A stretch of 64,000 bases of DNA from Corynebacterium sp. NML140438 (GTDB lineage: Bacteria > Actinomycetota > Actinomycetes > Mycobacteriales > Mycobacteriaceae). The notes under the pieces are model-generated. The model ran no database searches. It saw only the letters and a program-made list of their open reading frames with translations, and was not told the origin of the DNA. A program made the translations under genes and the position numbers. This document shows positions 56,298 through 64,000 of the stretch, in pieces. The stretch's first letter is position 1; each line of letters starts with the position of its first letter. Where the stretch lies: contig NZ_MLCQ01000022.1 in the NCBI RefSeq assembly GCF_001875725.1, forward strand, positions 1 through 64,000, written 5' to 3'.

Positions 56298-57337
56298 TGT
56301 GCATGGCCCTTTCTCATCATTTGTCGCAGCAGGAAGAAGAAAGTCGGCCCGCCGATCAGCGCTGTGAAAATGCCGATCGGTAAGTCGGCGAACGGAATGA
56401 TCGTGCGAGAGAGGATGTCACCAGCGCCGATCAGGAGCGCGCCACCGAGCGCAGAAGCAGGCACGAGCACCGTATTCGACGGGCCCACCGCGGTGCGCAC
56501 GATATGTGGAACCACAAGCCCCACGAACCCGATCAACCCGGCGAAGGAGACCGCCGCAGCGGTGAGCAGGGTCGATAGTGCAATCGCCAACATGCGCAGG
56601 CGCGCAACGTTGATGCCTACATGGAAGGCTGCTTGGTCGCCCAAAGCAAGGATGTCGAGCTTGCGCACGAAACACATGGCGCATGCCACGGCGATGGCGA
56701 CGACGCCAGCTACCACCCCAGTTTGCGCCCAACTGGCCCCAGCGAGGCTGCCCATCTGCCAGAACACGATCTGCTCCCGCGCTGTGGTGGGGGCGATGAA
56801 AGTTAGCGCTGAAATACATGCGCCACAGATCGCGTTTGCTGCGATGCCTACCAGCACGAGGTTCAATACGCGGACTCGGCCGCCCGAGCGTGCCAGCTGG
56901 TAGACGACCACGGTGACGAATATGCCAGTTGCGAACGCGAAGATCGGTACGGTCATCGTCCCGAACGCGGTGATGCCGAATACGGTGGCGATTGTTGCAC
57001 CCACACCTGCTCCGGTGCTGACACCAACGATGCTTGGTTCTGCCAGCGGGTTGGCAAATACGGACTGCATCAGCGCCCCGCCTGTCCCCAGCGCTGCGCC
57101 GACGCAGAGTCCCAGAACGAGCCTCGGGATGCGGATCTGCCACAATACTGATGCCTCGAGAGAAGCCGCTGACATCGGCCCCGCTGTGAGGATCGGCCAG
57201 AGTTCTCCGGGGGAGAACTCAAACTGGCCTACCACGAGCGAGGCGACGGCGGTGAGTACTAGCAGGGAAGCGGTGGCTGCGAACAACACAATTCTTCCAA
57301 CGCGCCGTGCGTGGATCGCTCCGCGGTGCCGACTCAT
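56294..57337 (-). CDS. hmuU: Haem ABC transporter, permease HmuU
   Basis: A 347-residue FecCD-type permease with about ten hydrophobic helices, the segment RIPRLVLGLCVGAALGTGGA near residue 70 and the ATPase-coupling region GFVGLVVPHIVR typical of the family. The homodimer is expected to pass haem from HmuT to the cytosol. Both ends overlap its neighbours by 4 bases. Confidence 0.93.
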   Translation of the reverse strand: MSRHRGAIHARRVGRIVLFAATASLLVLTAVASLVVGQFEFSPGELWPILTAGPMSAASLEASVLWQIRIPRLVLGLCVGAALGTGGALMQSVFANPLAEPSIVGVSTGAGVGATIATVFGITAFGTMTVPIFAFATGIFVTVVVYQLARSGGRVRVLNLVLVGIAANAICGACISALTFIAPTTAREQIVFWQMGSLAGASWAQTGVVAGVVAIAVACAMCFVRKLDILALGDQAAFHVGINVARLRMLAIALSTLLTAAAVSFAGLIGFVGLVVPHIVRTAVGPSNTVLVPASALGGALLIGAGDILSRTIIPFADLPIGIFTALIGGPTFFFLLRQMMRKGHAQ

Positions 57338-58401
57338 AGCTGCTCCCCGTAGAGCGCGTGCGCCGCGCGTAGCAGCAGTTCGCCGGTTTGGGGGCCGAAC
57401 GCAAGGGAGTCGCCGTCGGGCAGTGCGAGGACCCGCCTGTGCTGCCCCGCGGTGGTTTGCGCGACGCCGGGGCGCTGGAGGAGGCCTTCAATATCGCCTG
57501 TGGACTGGAGCCCACCGTTCATCATGACGAACACTTCGGGGTTTACTTCGGCGAGTGCTTCAGGGCTTGCTGGCGAAGGTTTGCCGATGCCGTGCTCGGA
57601 ATTGACGTCCCTACCACCAAGCGCGGTGATGAGTTCTTCGGTTCCTTCATCGCGCCCAAGTAGGTAGAAGACTCCACCGGTGCCGCGAGCGTACAAAAAC
57701 GACATTCGCAGGGGTTCTTCAGGAGCCACCGCCGCGATTGCATCGACCGCTTGCTGGACTTCTTTCTCGCTGCGTTCGGCGAGAAGTCGGCCCGCCTCCG
57801 GTTCGCCGACGAGGGTTGCCACATTAGTGATGTCTTCGGCAATCGAAGCCAGCGAACGCGTCGGCTCCAGCATGACGGTCGTGATACCGGCTGCCCGTAT
57901 TTGATCAATCGCCTCAACTGGTCCTACTGAGCGGTCGACGAGCACCAAGCTGGGCCGCAGGTTCAGGATGGCTTCGACGTTAAGTGAGTGCCCGTTTTCC
58001 GTAACCACGGGCAGATGCGCAAGCGACGGCTCCGAGGAACTTACGGTGCGTCCAACAATGTTGTCTGCCATGCCGACACCACGAAGCGTTTTGGTGAACG
58101 TGCCGTAGAGGTCCAGTGCGAGGATACGGGAGGTGTCAGTGATGGTGACATCGTAGCCGTCCGCATCGGTCACTTCGACGGGCAGCGCTTGTTCCCGTGG
58201 GGTGTCGATTGGCTCGACCTCGGAAATCTCCGAGACCATCGCAACCCCTTGAGCCCGGTGCGGATCCCCGGTCGTCTGCAGCGACTCCGCGAGCTCGTTG
58301 GTGGTGTGTTGCGTTGGGTTGTCCCACTCCGCGCACCCGCTAAGGCTCAGCGTTATCGCAGTCGCGGTAACAAAGGAAAGAGCGGTTTGCAGTATTTTCA
58401 T
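57334..58401 (-). CDS. hmuT: Haem-binding lipoprotein HmuT
   Basis: A 355-residue substrate-binding lipoprotein with lipobox LSGC (acylated Cys23) and a two-lobed periplasmic-binding fold of the BtuF type. His138 (ENGHSLNVEA) and Tyr237 (SFLYARG) are at the spots of the axial haem ligands of corynebacterial HmuT. It receives haem from HtaA and hands it to HmuUV. It starts 14 bases after the htaA stop. Confidence 0.92.
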   Translation of the reverse strand: MKILQTALSFVTATAITLSLSGCAEWDNPTQHTTNELAESLQTTGDPHRAQGVAMVSEISEVEPIDTPREQALPVEVTDADGYDVTITDTSRILALDLYGTFTKTLRGVGMADNIVGRTVSSSEPSLAHLPVVTENGHSLNVEAILNLRPSLVLVDRSVGPVEAIDQIRAAGITTVMLEPTRSLASIAEDITNVATLVGEPEAGRLLAERSEKEVQQAVDAIAAVAPEEPLRMSFLYARGTGGVFYLLGRDEGTEELITALGGRDVNSEHGIGKPSPASPEALAEVNPEVFVMMNGGLQSTGDIEGLLQRPGVAQTTAGQHRRVLALPDGDSLAFGPQTGELLLRAAHALYGEQL

Positions 58402-58415
58402 AGTGTCATATCTCC

Positions 58416-60326
58416 CTATCCGATGACTGCGAACCTGATGAGCGCACCGCCCGCACCAAGCAGCGAGGCAATGAGCACCAAGAGCGTTGCGACGGTCGCG
58501 TCATCCCAACCATCCGCTCCCGTACGAGAATTGGGTGCGGTGTTTTTGATCTGGAACTTTCCGCCTTCTGGCTGATCAGGGGATGAGGTGGTTGTATCCC
58601 CCGAATGCTCGTCGAGCACGCTTCCACGGGCAGGCGTAGCCGAGGAGGCAACAGACTTCCGCAGTTTTGCCCGAGCGTCGGCCCCGGCCGCACTGTTGGA
58701 AGCAGGGGACGCCCCATCTGTGGTGCCCTGACCGTCAGCGCAGTTAGCCGATCCGCCGAGTTGAGCGGTGAAGTGAATTGTGTCGAGCGGATCGCCAGGA
58801 GGGTAGAACTGCCCAAACGCTTCCGAACCTATGCTCGTGAGCTCTGCCTCTGCGGTGCCGGTTACCGCAGAGTCGCTTACATCGAGGCTTGTGAACGTGA
58901 GGTCTGCGATGGCGATGCGCCCGTAGTCTCTCGGCTCGCCCTCCATGGTGTTCGACGTCGCGTTGAGGATCAGCTTGCCAGTATTTCCAGAGAACTGGAT
59001 TTCCATGTTGGAAAATCGGGTGTCCAAGATGCCCCCGTGCCCGGTAAAGCGGATCGAACCGGGGTAGAGGATAGACCCCGACCGTGTCGCAGTATCAACT
59101 GCCCCGGAATTGCCGTTGAACGTAAAGGCTCCGCCGCTATCCCCAACGCCTTGGAGCTCCCATTTTCCTTTCGCAATATTGCCCCGGATGTACGTACGGA
59201 ACGACTGCCGGATTCCCCACTGCGCTTCAGCAGAGGTAACTCCGCGTGAGGTGTCACCATCACAGACAGTATTTGAAGATGCATTACCGGCCAACGGTGC
59301 TGCCGCTGCCGCACCGCTCTTACTATGGGCGGATACGTTGCTCGATGGGGATGTCGGAGCCGATGCTTCGTTGCGCGCCAGGGCCTTGTTAGCTGCCGCA
59401 GTGGTCGTCCTGGATCCCGTTGAAGGGTGCTCGGTACGTACGGCCTGTTGCGACGATGACGATGTGGCGCGCTCGTGTAATGACGTTGCACTTCGCAAGA
59501 TCTTGTCGGCGTTGTTGAATAAGCCGTTGACCTCGACGAGCGTGTCGTTTATCTGTCCAAGCCAGAACGCTGGTCCGCTTGTCGCCTTGGACCGCATGGG
59601 TCCACTTCGCCCCTGACCTGCTGCGTTGCTCGTGCCCGCTGATGGGGGCCCGAGCGTGAAGTCGGGGGTCGGTCCGGCACCCGAAGCGTCCTTGAGCGAG
59701 AGCTCGATACTGACCGGGTCGAGGGGCTCGCCTGCCTCATAGAAGCCGGCGAAGATGTTTGCGCCGGAGGAGGTGAGCGAAGTTTGGCCGCTCAGCGTCG
59801 CCTGGTTTGCGGTGAAGTCCGGCTCGGCGTCAAGCGTGATGGTGGCGAGTACCTCCTTTTGCCCTTCTTCGACTGGACCCACAGCGCCTGCACCGACGTA
59901 CTTACGTGTGCTGTAGTCCACCCGAAGTTCTGCGCTTGTGCCATTGACCACCAGGATCGGGTTGCTCAGTGTGAGCTCAAGCGAGCCATCGTGGCCGCTG
60001 AAGTGGACTGAGCCGATGAAGTTGAATTGCCCGGAGGATGGGCCGGTAATCGCGGAGGATTCGGCTGGGAATTGGAATGTCGCCCCCGATCGAGAGGCTC
60101 CTTCATCCGTGGAAATGGAACCCTTTGCGACGCCAGTTTCGATGTACTTGCGGAACGATTCTCGCACCCCCCAATCCATGGTTCCAGCAGACACAGTGCG
60201 GTGTGACGCGGTTTGTTCTTGTGCCGTAGCTGGAGGAGGGGAGAGAGGGAGCGGGCTGAACGCAGTGGCTGTGAGGCCAATCATGCTGGCCGACGCGGCC
60301 AATGCGCATACATAACGGATAGACAT
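58416..60326 (-). CDS. htaA: HtaA, surface haem-binding protein with two CR domains
   Basis: A 636-residue cell-surface protein: signal peptide to about residue 36, first HtaA domain (about 49-215; Tyr61 in FRKYIETG, His112 in FSGHDGSLE), a long Ser/Thr/Ala-rich linker, second domain (about 369-535; Tyr379 in FRTYIRG, His430 in FTGHGGILD), a Ser/Pro-rich stalk and a C-terminal TM. Tyr and His are the haem ligands known from C. diphtheriae HtaA. It captures haem, including from haemoglobin, and passes it to HmuT. First gene of the operon, behind an iron box. Confidence 0.93.
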   Translation of the reverse strand: MSIRYVCALAASASMIGLTATAFSPLPLSPPPATAQEQTASHRTVSAGTMDWGVRESFRKYIETGVAKGSISTDEGASRSGATFQFPAESSAITGPSSGQFNFIGSVHFSGHDGSLELTLSNPILVVNGTSAELRVDYSTRKYVGAGAVGPVEEGQKEVLATITLDAEPDFTANQATLSGQTSLTSSGANIFAGFYEAGEPLDPVSIELSLKDASGAGPTPDFTLGPPSAGTSNAAGQGRSGPMRSKATSGPAFWLGQINDTLVEVNGLFNNADKILRSATSLHERATSSSSQQAVRTEHPSTGSRTTTAAANKALARNEASAPTSPSSNVSAHSKSGAAAAAPLAGNASSNTVCDGDTSRGVTSAEAQWGIRQSFRTYIRGNIAKGKWELQGVGDSGGAFTFNGNSGAVDTATRSGSILYPGSIRFTGHGGILDTRFSNMEIQFSGNTGKLILNATSNTMEGEPRDYGRIAIADLTFTSLDVSDSAVTGTAEAELTSIGSEAFGQFYPPGDPLDTIHFTAQLGGSANCADGQGTTDGASPASNSAAGADARAKLRKSVASSATPARGSVLDEHSGDTTTSSPDQPEGGKFQIKNTAPNSRTGADGWDDATVATLLVLIASLLGAGGALIRFAVIG

Positions 60327-60360
60327 GTTTCTTGCGGAATACTCTTTAACGTTGGGGAAA

Positions 60361-60379
60361 TGAGGGTAAGCTTACCTAA
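60361..60379. promoter_or_regulatory. DtxR-type iron box shared by htaA and a divergent membrane gene
   Basis: TGAGGGTAAGCTTACCTAA is a 19-base palindrome of the DtxR kind, 35 bases before htaA (minus) and 40 before the membrane protein gene (plus). Its place suits repression of both directions when iron is plentiful. Confidence 0.82.
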
Positions 60380-60418
60380 CAAAAATAAGGGAAGCGTAGC
60401 TTTATGGAGGGTGTTGTG

Positions 60419-60856
60419 ATGGTGGTGGATCAAGAGCCTGAAACCGAGCTGATTTCAGTCGTGTTAGAGGCGCCCCAGGAGCGGTTCGCGCCGTGGGAGC
60501 GTGCGCTGGCGGCTGTGATTGCTGGCGTTGTGGTATTTGGCGTGAGTGCTGGAAATCTGTGGGTGAGCTCCTTGGCTTGTGTCGGGTTGGTCGCGCTAGT
60601 TTTTGTGCTGGCTGCGCTGCCGTCGCGGCGTCGGTGTCAGGCGTCACCACGCGGCGACCGCCGCTCCGGCCTTCTCGTCGGTGCGGTGTGGGCCGGGGTG
60701 ATCGCGGTGTCGTTGGTGGTGTTGTTTGTGGTGCCTGAGCGCTACACCTTTACCGGAGGCGTGCTTGCCGCCTTTGCGGCGGCAGGTGCTGTTTGGGGTG
60801 TGTTTGCGTACCTCGATAGCAGTGCCGCCAAGCGTCGGAGGCTAGTCCAGGCGTGA
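60419..60856 (+). CDS. Unknown membrane protein divergent from htaA
   Basis: A 145-residue protein: an acidic start (DQEPETELISVVLEAPQ), two TM pairs (about 28-65 and 83-132) separated by a basic, Arg-rich loop (SRRRCQASPRGDRR), and a basic C-terminus. I recognise no family. ATG 60419 follows GGAGGG by about eight bases; ATG 60404 is in frame but lies in that site. It sits behind the iron box shared with htaA and its end overlaps the convergent hmuO by 15 bases, so it is a candidate haem/iron gene. Confidence 0.68.
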   Translation: MVVDQEPETELISVVLEAPQERFAPWERALAAVIAGVVVFGVSAGNLWVSSLACVGLVALVFVLAALPSRRRCQASPRGDRRSGLLVGAVWAGVIAVSLVVLFVVPERYTFTGGVLAAFAAAGAVWGVFAYLDSSAAKRRRLVQA

Positions 60857-61495
60857 CGTGAGTTCCCGGAATACGGCTTCATTGAGCGTGAAGACATGCT
60901 TCGCGGCCTCAATGAGCCGGGTGCGTTCGGCGTCGCTAAGTTGCATGGCGTCCAGCGACGCTTTGTACTGTGCGCGATACGGCGGGATTTTCCCGATAGC
61001 GGAAAAGTCGTAGAAATTTAGGGCGTCATCGCCGAGGCCGTACTCGCTGCGAAAAATGCGGGCGAGTGCCTGACCGCCGGCGATGTCGCCGAGGTAGCGG
61101 ACGTAGTGGTGCGCTATCACCTCGGGTCCATTGTCGGCGGTGAGCGCGTTGAGTTCGGCAACGTAGCGCGAGGTTGCCTCGAGCGGGTGGTGATGCTGCT
61201 GCCAGTCTGCGCCGAGCAACGTTGTGAGGTCTGTGGAGATTGCGTTCACCCGCTCAAGTCTCGGGTCGGCGATGCGGACCACGGCGGGGTGAGCGGCCGC
61301 ACGGCGTACCGCGGCTTCGAGCGCAGAGTAGATGTGGAAGTACTGCACGGTGAGCTCGGCGACTGCCATCTGGTTGAGCTGGCCACCGCTCAGGTTGGAC
61401 ATGAAGCGGGAGGTCTCGGCGCTTGCGTGCGCGGTGGCGGTCTGCTCTTTCAGGGCGGTAGAAAGTGGCATCTGCGCAGGGGCGATAAGGGTCAT
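60842..61495 (-). CDS. hmuO: Haem oxygenase HmuO
   Basis: A 217-residue all-helical enzyme that opens haem to biliverdin, CO and Fe2+ in the cytosol. Proximal haem ligand His23 (TATAHASAET) and the distal-helix glycines in YLGDIAGGQALAR (136-142) agree with C. diphtheriae HmuO. ATG 61495 was preferred to a frame extending to 61537. A DtxR-type box lies 59 bases upstream, so it is expected to be made in iron shortage along with the import genes. Confidence 0.94.
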   Translation of the reverse strand: MTLIAPAQMPLSTALKEQTATAHASAETSRFMSNLSGGQLNQMAVAELTVQYFHIYSALEAAVRRAAAHPAVVRIADPRLERVNAISTDLTTLLGADWQQHHHPLEATSRYVAELNALTADNGPEVIAHHYVRYLGDIAGGQALARIFRSEYGLGDDALNFYDFSAIGKIPPYRAQYKASLDAMQLSDAERTRLIEAAKHVFTLNEAVFRELTSRLD

Positions 61496-61553
61496 CGGTG
61501 ACTCCAATCGTGTATAGGTGGGGAGCGTGCACTCCAAACTGACCTACCAATAG

Positions 61554-61572
61554 TAAGGCAAGGCTTGCCTAA
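61554..61572 (-). promoter_or_regulatory. DtxR-type iron box of hmuO
   Basis: TAAGGCAAGGCTTGCCTAA is a 19-base near-perfect palindrome matching the half-site pattern TTAGG...CCTAA, between hmuO and the mpg 3' end. Confidence 0.8.
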
Positions 61573-61596
61573 GAAAAATCGCCCAAAAGTTTAGGG

Positions 61597-62175
61597 TTAT
61601 ACCTTGTTTTTATTGCTCGTTTTATAACCACGTGGCGTGGAAACACTTTTGTCTCCGGGGATCCAGAACCGCCAGGGGGCGTCAGCATTCTTTGAGATGC
61701 CAATACGGGGGCCACAAACCCACTCCGGGGGAGCGGTAGGTGCAGTCAGAGAGACGCTTTTGTGGTTGTCGGTGAGATCGAATCCCAACGCTTCGCCCAG
61801 GTTTCCGGGGCCACGCGCCAGGTTGTCTTCAGTGATGGGAAGGCGGTCGGGTTTTTGGCGGCGTCGATACGCGGTGTCGTGCCCCTCGATGACCCTGCCA
61901 CCTCGGAGCAGGCATCCCTGGCCGACGCCCTCCGGTGCGCACACGATGTTGACATTGTGGTGAATGCCGTATGAAAGATACACGTAGAAGCGCCCTGGAG
62001 GACCAAACATTGCAGCATTGCGCTGCGTTTTTCCTCGATAGGTGTGGGCGGCGGCGTCTTCCTCGCCGAGGTACGCCTCCACTTCGGTCAGAACAATGGT
62101 GACTCCACCATGCGTCAATGTGCACCCCAGCAGCTCTGGCGCGACGATGTTTGCGGGGCGAGAAAAGTCAATCAT
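61597..62175 (-). CDS. mpg: DNA-3-methyladenine glycosylase II, Mpg/Aag type
   Basis: A 192-residue monofunctional glycosylase for alkylated purines and hypoxanthine. Family segments: LTEVEAYLGEEDAAAHTYRG near residue 30, FGPPGRFYVYLSYGIHHNVN with the base-flipping Tyr region, and GPRIGISK. ATG 62175 was chosen over a frame extending 20 codons upstream. Its 3' end is 25 bases from the hmuO iron box. Confidence 0.93.
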   Translation of the reverse strand: MIDFSRPANIVAPELLGCTLTHGGVTIVLTEVEAYLGEEDAAAHTYRGKTQRNAAMFGPPGRFYVYLSYGIHHNVNIVCAPEGVGQGCLLRGGRVIEGHDTAYRRRQKPDRLPITEDNLARGPGNLGEALGFDLTDNHKSVSLTAPTAPPEWVCGPRIGISKNADAPWRFWIPGDKSVSTPRGYKTSNKNKV

Positions 62176-62331
62176 GGGCCCAACTCTAACCAGTGATCCC
62201 CATTGGTGGCTGAACGAAAGGGGGAAATGCCACACGAAGCGTTGTTGGAGTTTGTTTTAATAATTTTTTGCGTACGGTGAACGGTGAACACGGAAACGCT
62301 TTTCTACGGGCCACGTAACCTAAGGAGCATC

Positions 62332-63870
62332 ATGGCAGGCAAGCGCAACTGGGCAGCAACAGCATCAATCGCGGCAGCGTTGGGAGTGGGGACCGTCGCA
62401 GCTGTTGATCTGACTCAGAAGAAACACTCCATTCGCAGGATTTACCCCGTCCTGGGGCGTGCGAGGTGGGCGCTGGAGAAAATCCGACCGGAGCTCCAGC
62501 AGTACTTCATTGAACGCGACTGGGACGGACGCCCATTCGATCGCCGAACCCGCAGCCTCATCTACTCGCGTGCGAAGGGGCAGACCTCGACCACCGCGTT
62601 CGGCACGCAAGAAAACGTCTACGAGCAAGGCCACCGCTCCCTGGTGCACTCGATGCGCCCGGTGGAAATGCCTGCAGAGCCACCCCGCGTGCTCATTGGT
62701 GGCCCGCAGTGCTCCCAGCCGTACAGCGCCGCGCTGCTGAACATTTCTGCGATGAGCTTCGGCTCGCTGTCTGGTCGCGCTGTCGAGGCAATGAATAAGG
62801 GCGCCAAGTTGGGTGGGTTCTACCAGGACACCGGTGAGGGCGGCCTGTCTCCGCACCACGAAAAGTACGGTGGGGACCTGGTATGGGAAATCGGTACGGG
62901 CTACTTCGGCGCACGGACCCCGATGGGTGGCTTTGATTCGGACACGTTCGCGGAAAAAGCAAAGCGTCCGCAGGTAAAGATGACGCTGCTGAAGCTCTCG
63001 CAGGGCGCAAAACCAGGTCTGGGTGGTGAGCTTCCGGCTGCAAAGGCGACGAAGGAAGTTGCGGAGATCCGCGGCATTGAAGAAGGAAAGGCGTTCACAT
63101 CTCCGGGCGCGCACTCCGAGTTTGATACACCAGTTGGGCTGTTGCATTTCATCGACCAGATGCGCACTCTTTCCGGTGGTAAGCCAGTTGGATTCAAATT
63201 GTGCATTGGCTCCCGCCAGGAGTTCCTCTCCGTGTGCAAGGCCATGCTTGAGACTGGGATTTTGCCGGACTACATCGTGGTCGACGGCTCTGAGGGCGGT
63301 ACCGGATCTGCTCCGAAGGAATTCGAAGACCATGTGGGCCTGCCACTCACTGAGGGGCTGACGTTCGTGAACAACGCACTGGTCGGCTGCGGCCTTCGCG
63401 ACAAGATCAAGATTGGTGCTGCAGGTAAGATCGCCGCCGGTAACGACCTTGTTCGTCGCATGGTGCAGGGCGCAGACTTCCTGCTGAGCGCCCGCGCAAT
63501 GATGATGGCCGTCGGCTGTGTACAGGCGATGGAGTGCCACCTTGGCACTTGCCCGGCGGGCGTCGCGACGCAGGACCCCTGGCGTGAGCGGGGGCTGGAC
63601 GTTGAGGATAAGTCGATGCGCGTGATGCGGTACCAAAAAGCCACCGTGGCTTCCGCATTGCGACTCATGGCCGCGATGGGAGTGCAGGATCCGAAGGACC
63701 TGCGTCCGGAGATGATTCGCTGCAACGACGACTACGGAAAGCCCCAGACGTACCGTGAGCGCTACGAGTGGCTTCGCGACGGCCAGCTGGTTGAGGGCGA
63801 TATCCCATCGAACTGGCTCGAGGACTGGGAGGCTGCGTCTGCAGAGTCGTTTCTAGCGAACGAAAAGTAG
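62332..63870 (+). CDS. FMN-binding glutamate-synthase-like protein with N-terminal membrane segment
   Basis: A 512-residue protein related to the central FMN/synthase domain of glutamate synthase: NISAMSFGSLSGRAVEAMNK, then DTGEGGLSPHHEKYGGDLVW, the FMN phosphate-binding VDGSEGGTGSAP and the iron-sulfur cysteines in CHLGTCPAGVATQDP. A short hydrophobic helix (ATASIAAALGVGTVAAV) precedes it. It has no amidotransferase domain, so it is not a complete GOGAT. The reaction is unknown. ATG 62332 has AAGGAG six bases upstream, better than GTG 62284. Confidence 0.88.
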   Translation: MAGKRNWAATASIAAALGVGTVAAVDLTQKKHSIRRIYPVLGRARWALEKIRPELQQYFIERDWDGRPFDRRTRSLIYSRAKGQTSTTAFGTQENVYEQGHRSLVHSMRPVEMPAEPPRVLIGGPQCSQPYSAALLNISAMSFGSLSGRAVEAMNKGAKLGGFYQDTGEGGLSPHHEKYGGDLVWEIGTGYFGARTPMGGFDSDTFAEKAKRPQVKMTLLKLSQGAKPGLGGELPAAKATKEVAEIRGIEEGKAFTSPGAHSEFDTPVGLLHFIDQMRTLSGGKPVGFKLCIGSRQEFLSVCKAMLETGILPDYIVVDGSEGGTGSAPKEFEDHVGLPLTEGLTFVNNALVGCGLRDKIKIGAAGKIAAGNDLVRRMVQGADFLLSARAMMMAVGCVQAMECHLGTCPAGVATQDPWRERGLDVEDKSMRVMRYQKATVASALRLMAAMGVQDPKDLRPEMIRCNDDYGKPQTYRERYEWLRDGQLVEGDIPSNWLEDWEAASAESFLANEK

Positions 63871-63909
63871 CGCTTAGCGTAGGCAGGGAAAATTTGCCAC
63901 AATAGGGGC

Positions 63910-64000
63910 ATGACCCTAGATGAATCACAACGGGCGAAAGAACTGGCCGAGCTAGAGGAGCGTCTCGAGCTCGGTCGTAAACATCACGAAGAACTCATGG
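63910..64000 (+). CDS. Start of an unidentified gene, cut by the window edge
   Basis: ATG 63910 opens a frame of 30 visible codons (MTLDESQRAKELAELEERLE, then LGRKHHEELM), predicted to be a charged helix or coiled coil. It follows the glutamate-synthase-like gene by 39 bases. The fragment is too short to name; it could lead an acyl-CoA carboxylase-like subunit or an unrelated helical protein. Confidence 0.55.
   Translation, partial: MTLDESQRAKELAELEERLELGRKHHEELM

Overview
The window is a stretch of chromosome from a high-GC actinobacterium of the genus Corynebacterium or a very close relative. The evidence is gene order and content: perM-purN-purH; mprA-mprB-pepD-moaB followed by mscL; galU-glp(moeA-like)-rimJ-glpR; pmt next to rsmI; tatD-rpf2-ksgA-ispE-ABC-F; a BetP-type betaine carrier; an HtaA/HmuTUV/HmuO haem-uptake locus with DtxR-type iron boxes; and a mycoredoxin-like protein. 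I cannot name the species.

Layout. 1-240: the end of an IS481-like element. 245-317: tRNA-Arg(CCT). 398-2740 (minus): a tightly overlapped operon cysQ-thyA-folA-mycoredoxin. 2.8-12.5 kb: the giant helicase Lhr, an HNH/DUF222 endonuclease, a Nei/Fpg glycosylase, DedA, Pgi and chorismate mutase. 12.6-16.7 kb: PcrA/UvrD helicase and two tandem M23 peptidases, the second behind a cluster of GTAAC motifs resembling MtrA sites. 16.9-20.3 kb: perM-purN-purH. 20.4-22.3 kb: a set of ribosomal proteins in cysteine-poor (zinc-independent) forms (S18, S14, L33, L28, L31 type B) plus L32. 22.4-27.2 kb: an MprAB-like two-component system, HtrA/PepD, MoaB-like protein and MscL. 27.2-32.7 kb: an SAF-domain protein, 5-FTHF cyclo-ligase, GalU, the gephyrin-like Glp, RimJ-type acetyltransferase and GlpR.

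32.8-36.0 kb: tRNA-Ala(CGC), then a decayed prophage head module. It contains a 5'-truncated MuF minor-head protein carrying a C-terminal EndoU-like nuclease domain, an abutting small gene that is a candidate immunity gene, a scaffold protein, a truncated major capsid protein and, on the other strand, a small HTH gene with a 41-aa membrane peptide. This is the most unusual part of the window.

36.2-54.5 kb: a CDF transporter, Tag glycosylase, DoxX, a zinc-finger anti-sigma-like membrane protein, Pmt mannosyltransferase, RsmI, BetP, MetG, an MFS exporter, a DUF3806 protein divergent from TatD, Rpf2, KsgA, IspE, an ABC-F ATPase, a GntR/FCD regulator, an ABM monooxygenase and PPK2. 54.5-61.6 kb: haem acquisition. 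The genes htaA-hmuT-hmuU-hmuV, htaB (followed by an overlapping 47-codon ORF) and hmuO are served by three palindromic DtxR-type boxes. One box lies between htaA and a divergent membrane-protein gene of unknown function, which is therefore a candidate iron-regulated gene. The window ends with Mpg glycosylase, a membrane-anchored FMN glutamate-synthase-like protein and the first codons of an unidentified gene.

About sixteen genes have a TANNNT-like -10 hexamer 6-9 nt before the start codon and no clear ribosome binding site, consistent with leaderless transcription. The clearest case is the 14-bp divergent promoter between DUF3806 and tatD. Assignments come from reading the sequence and from knowledge of the families; no database search was run.
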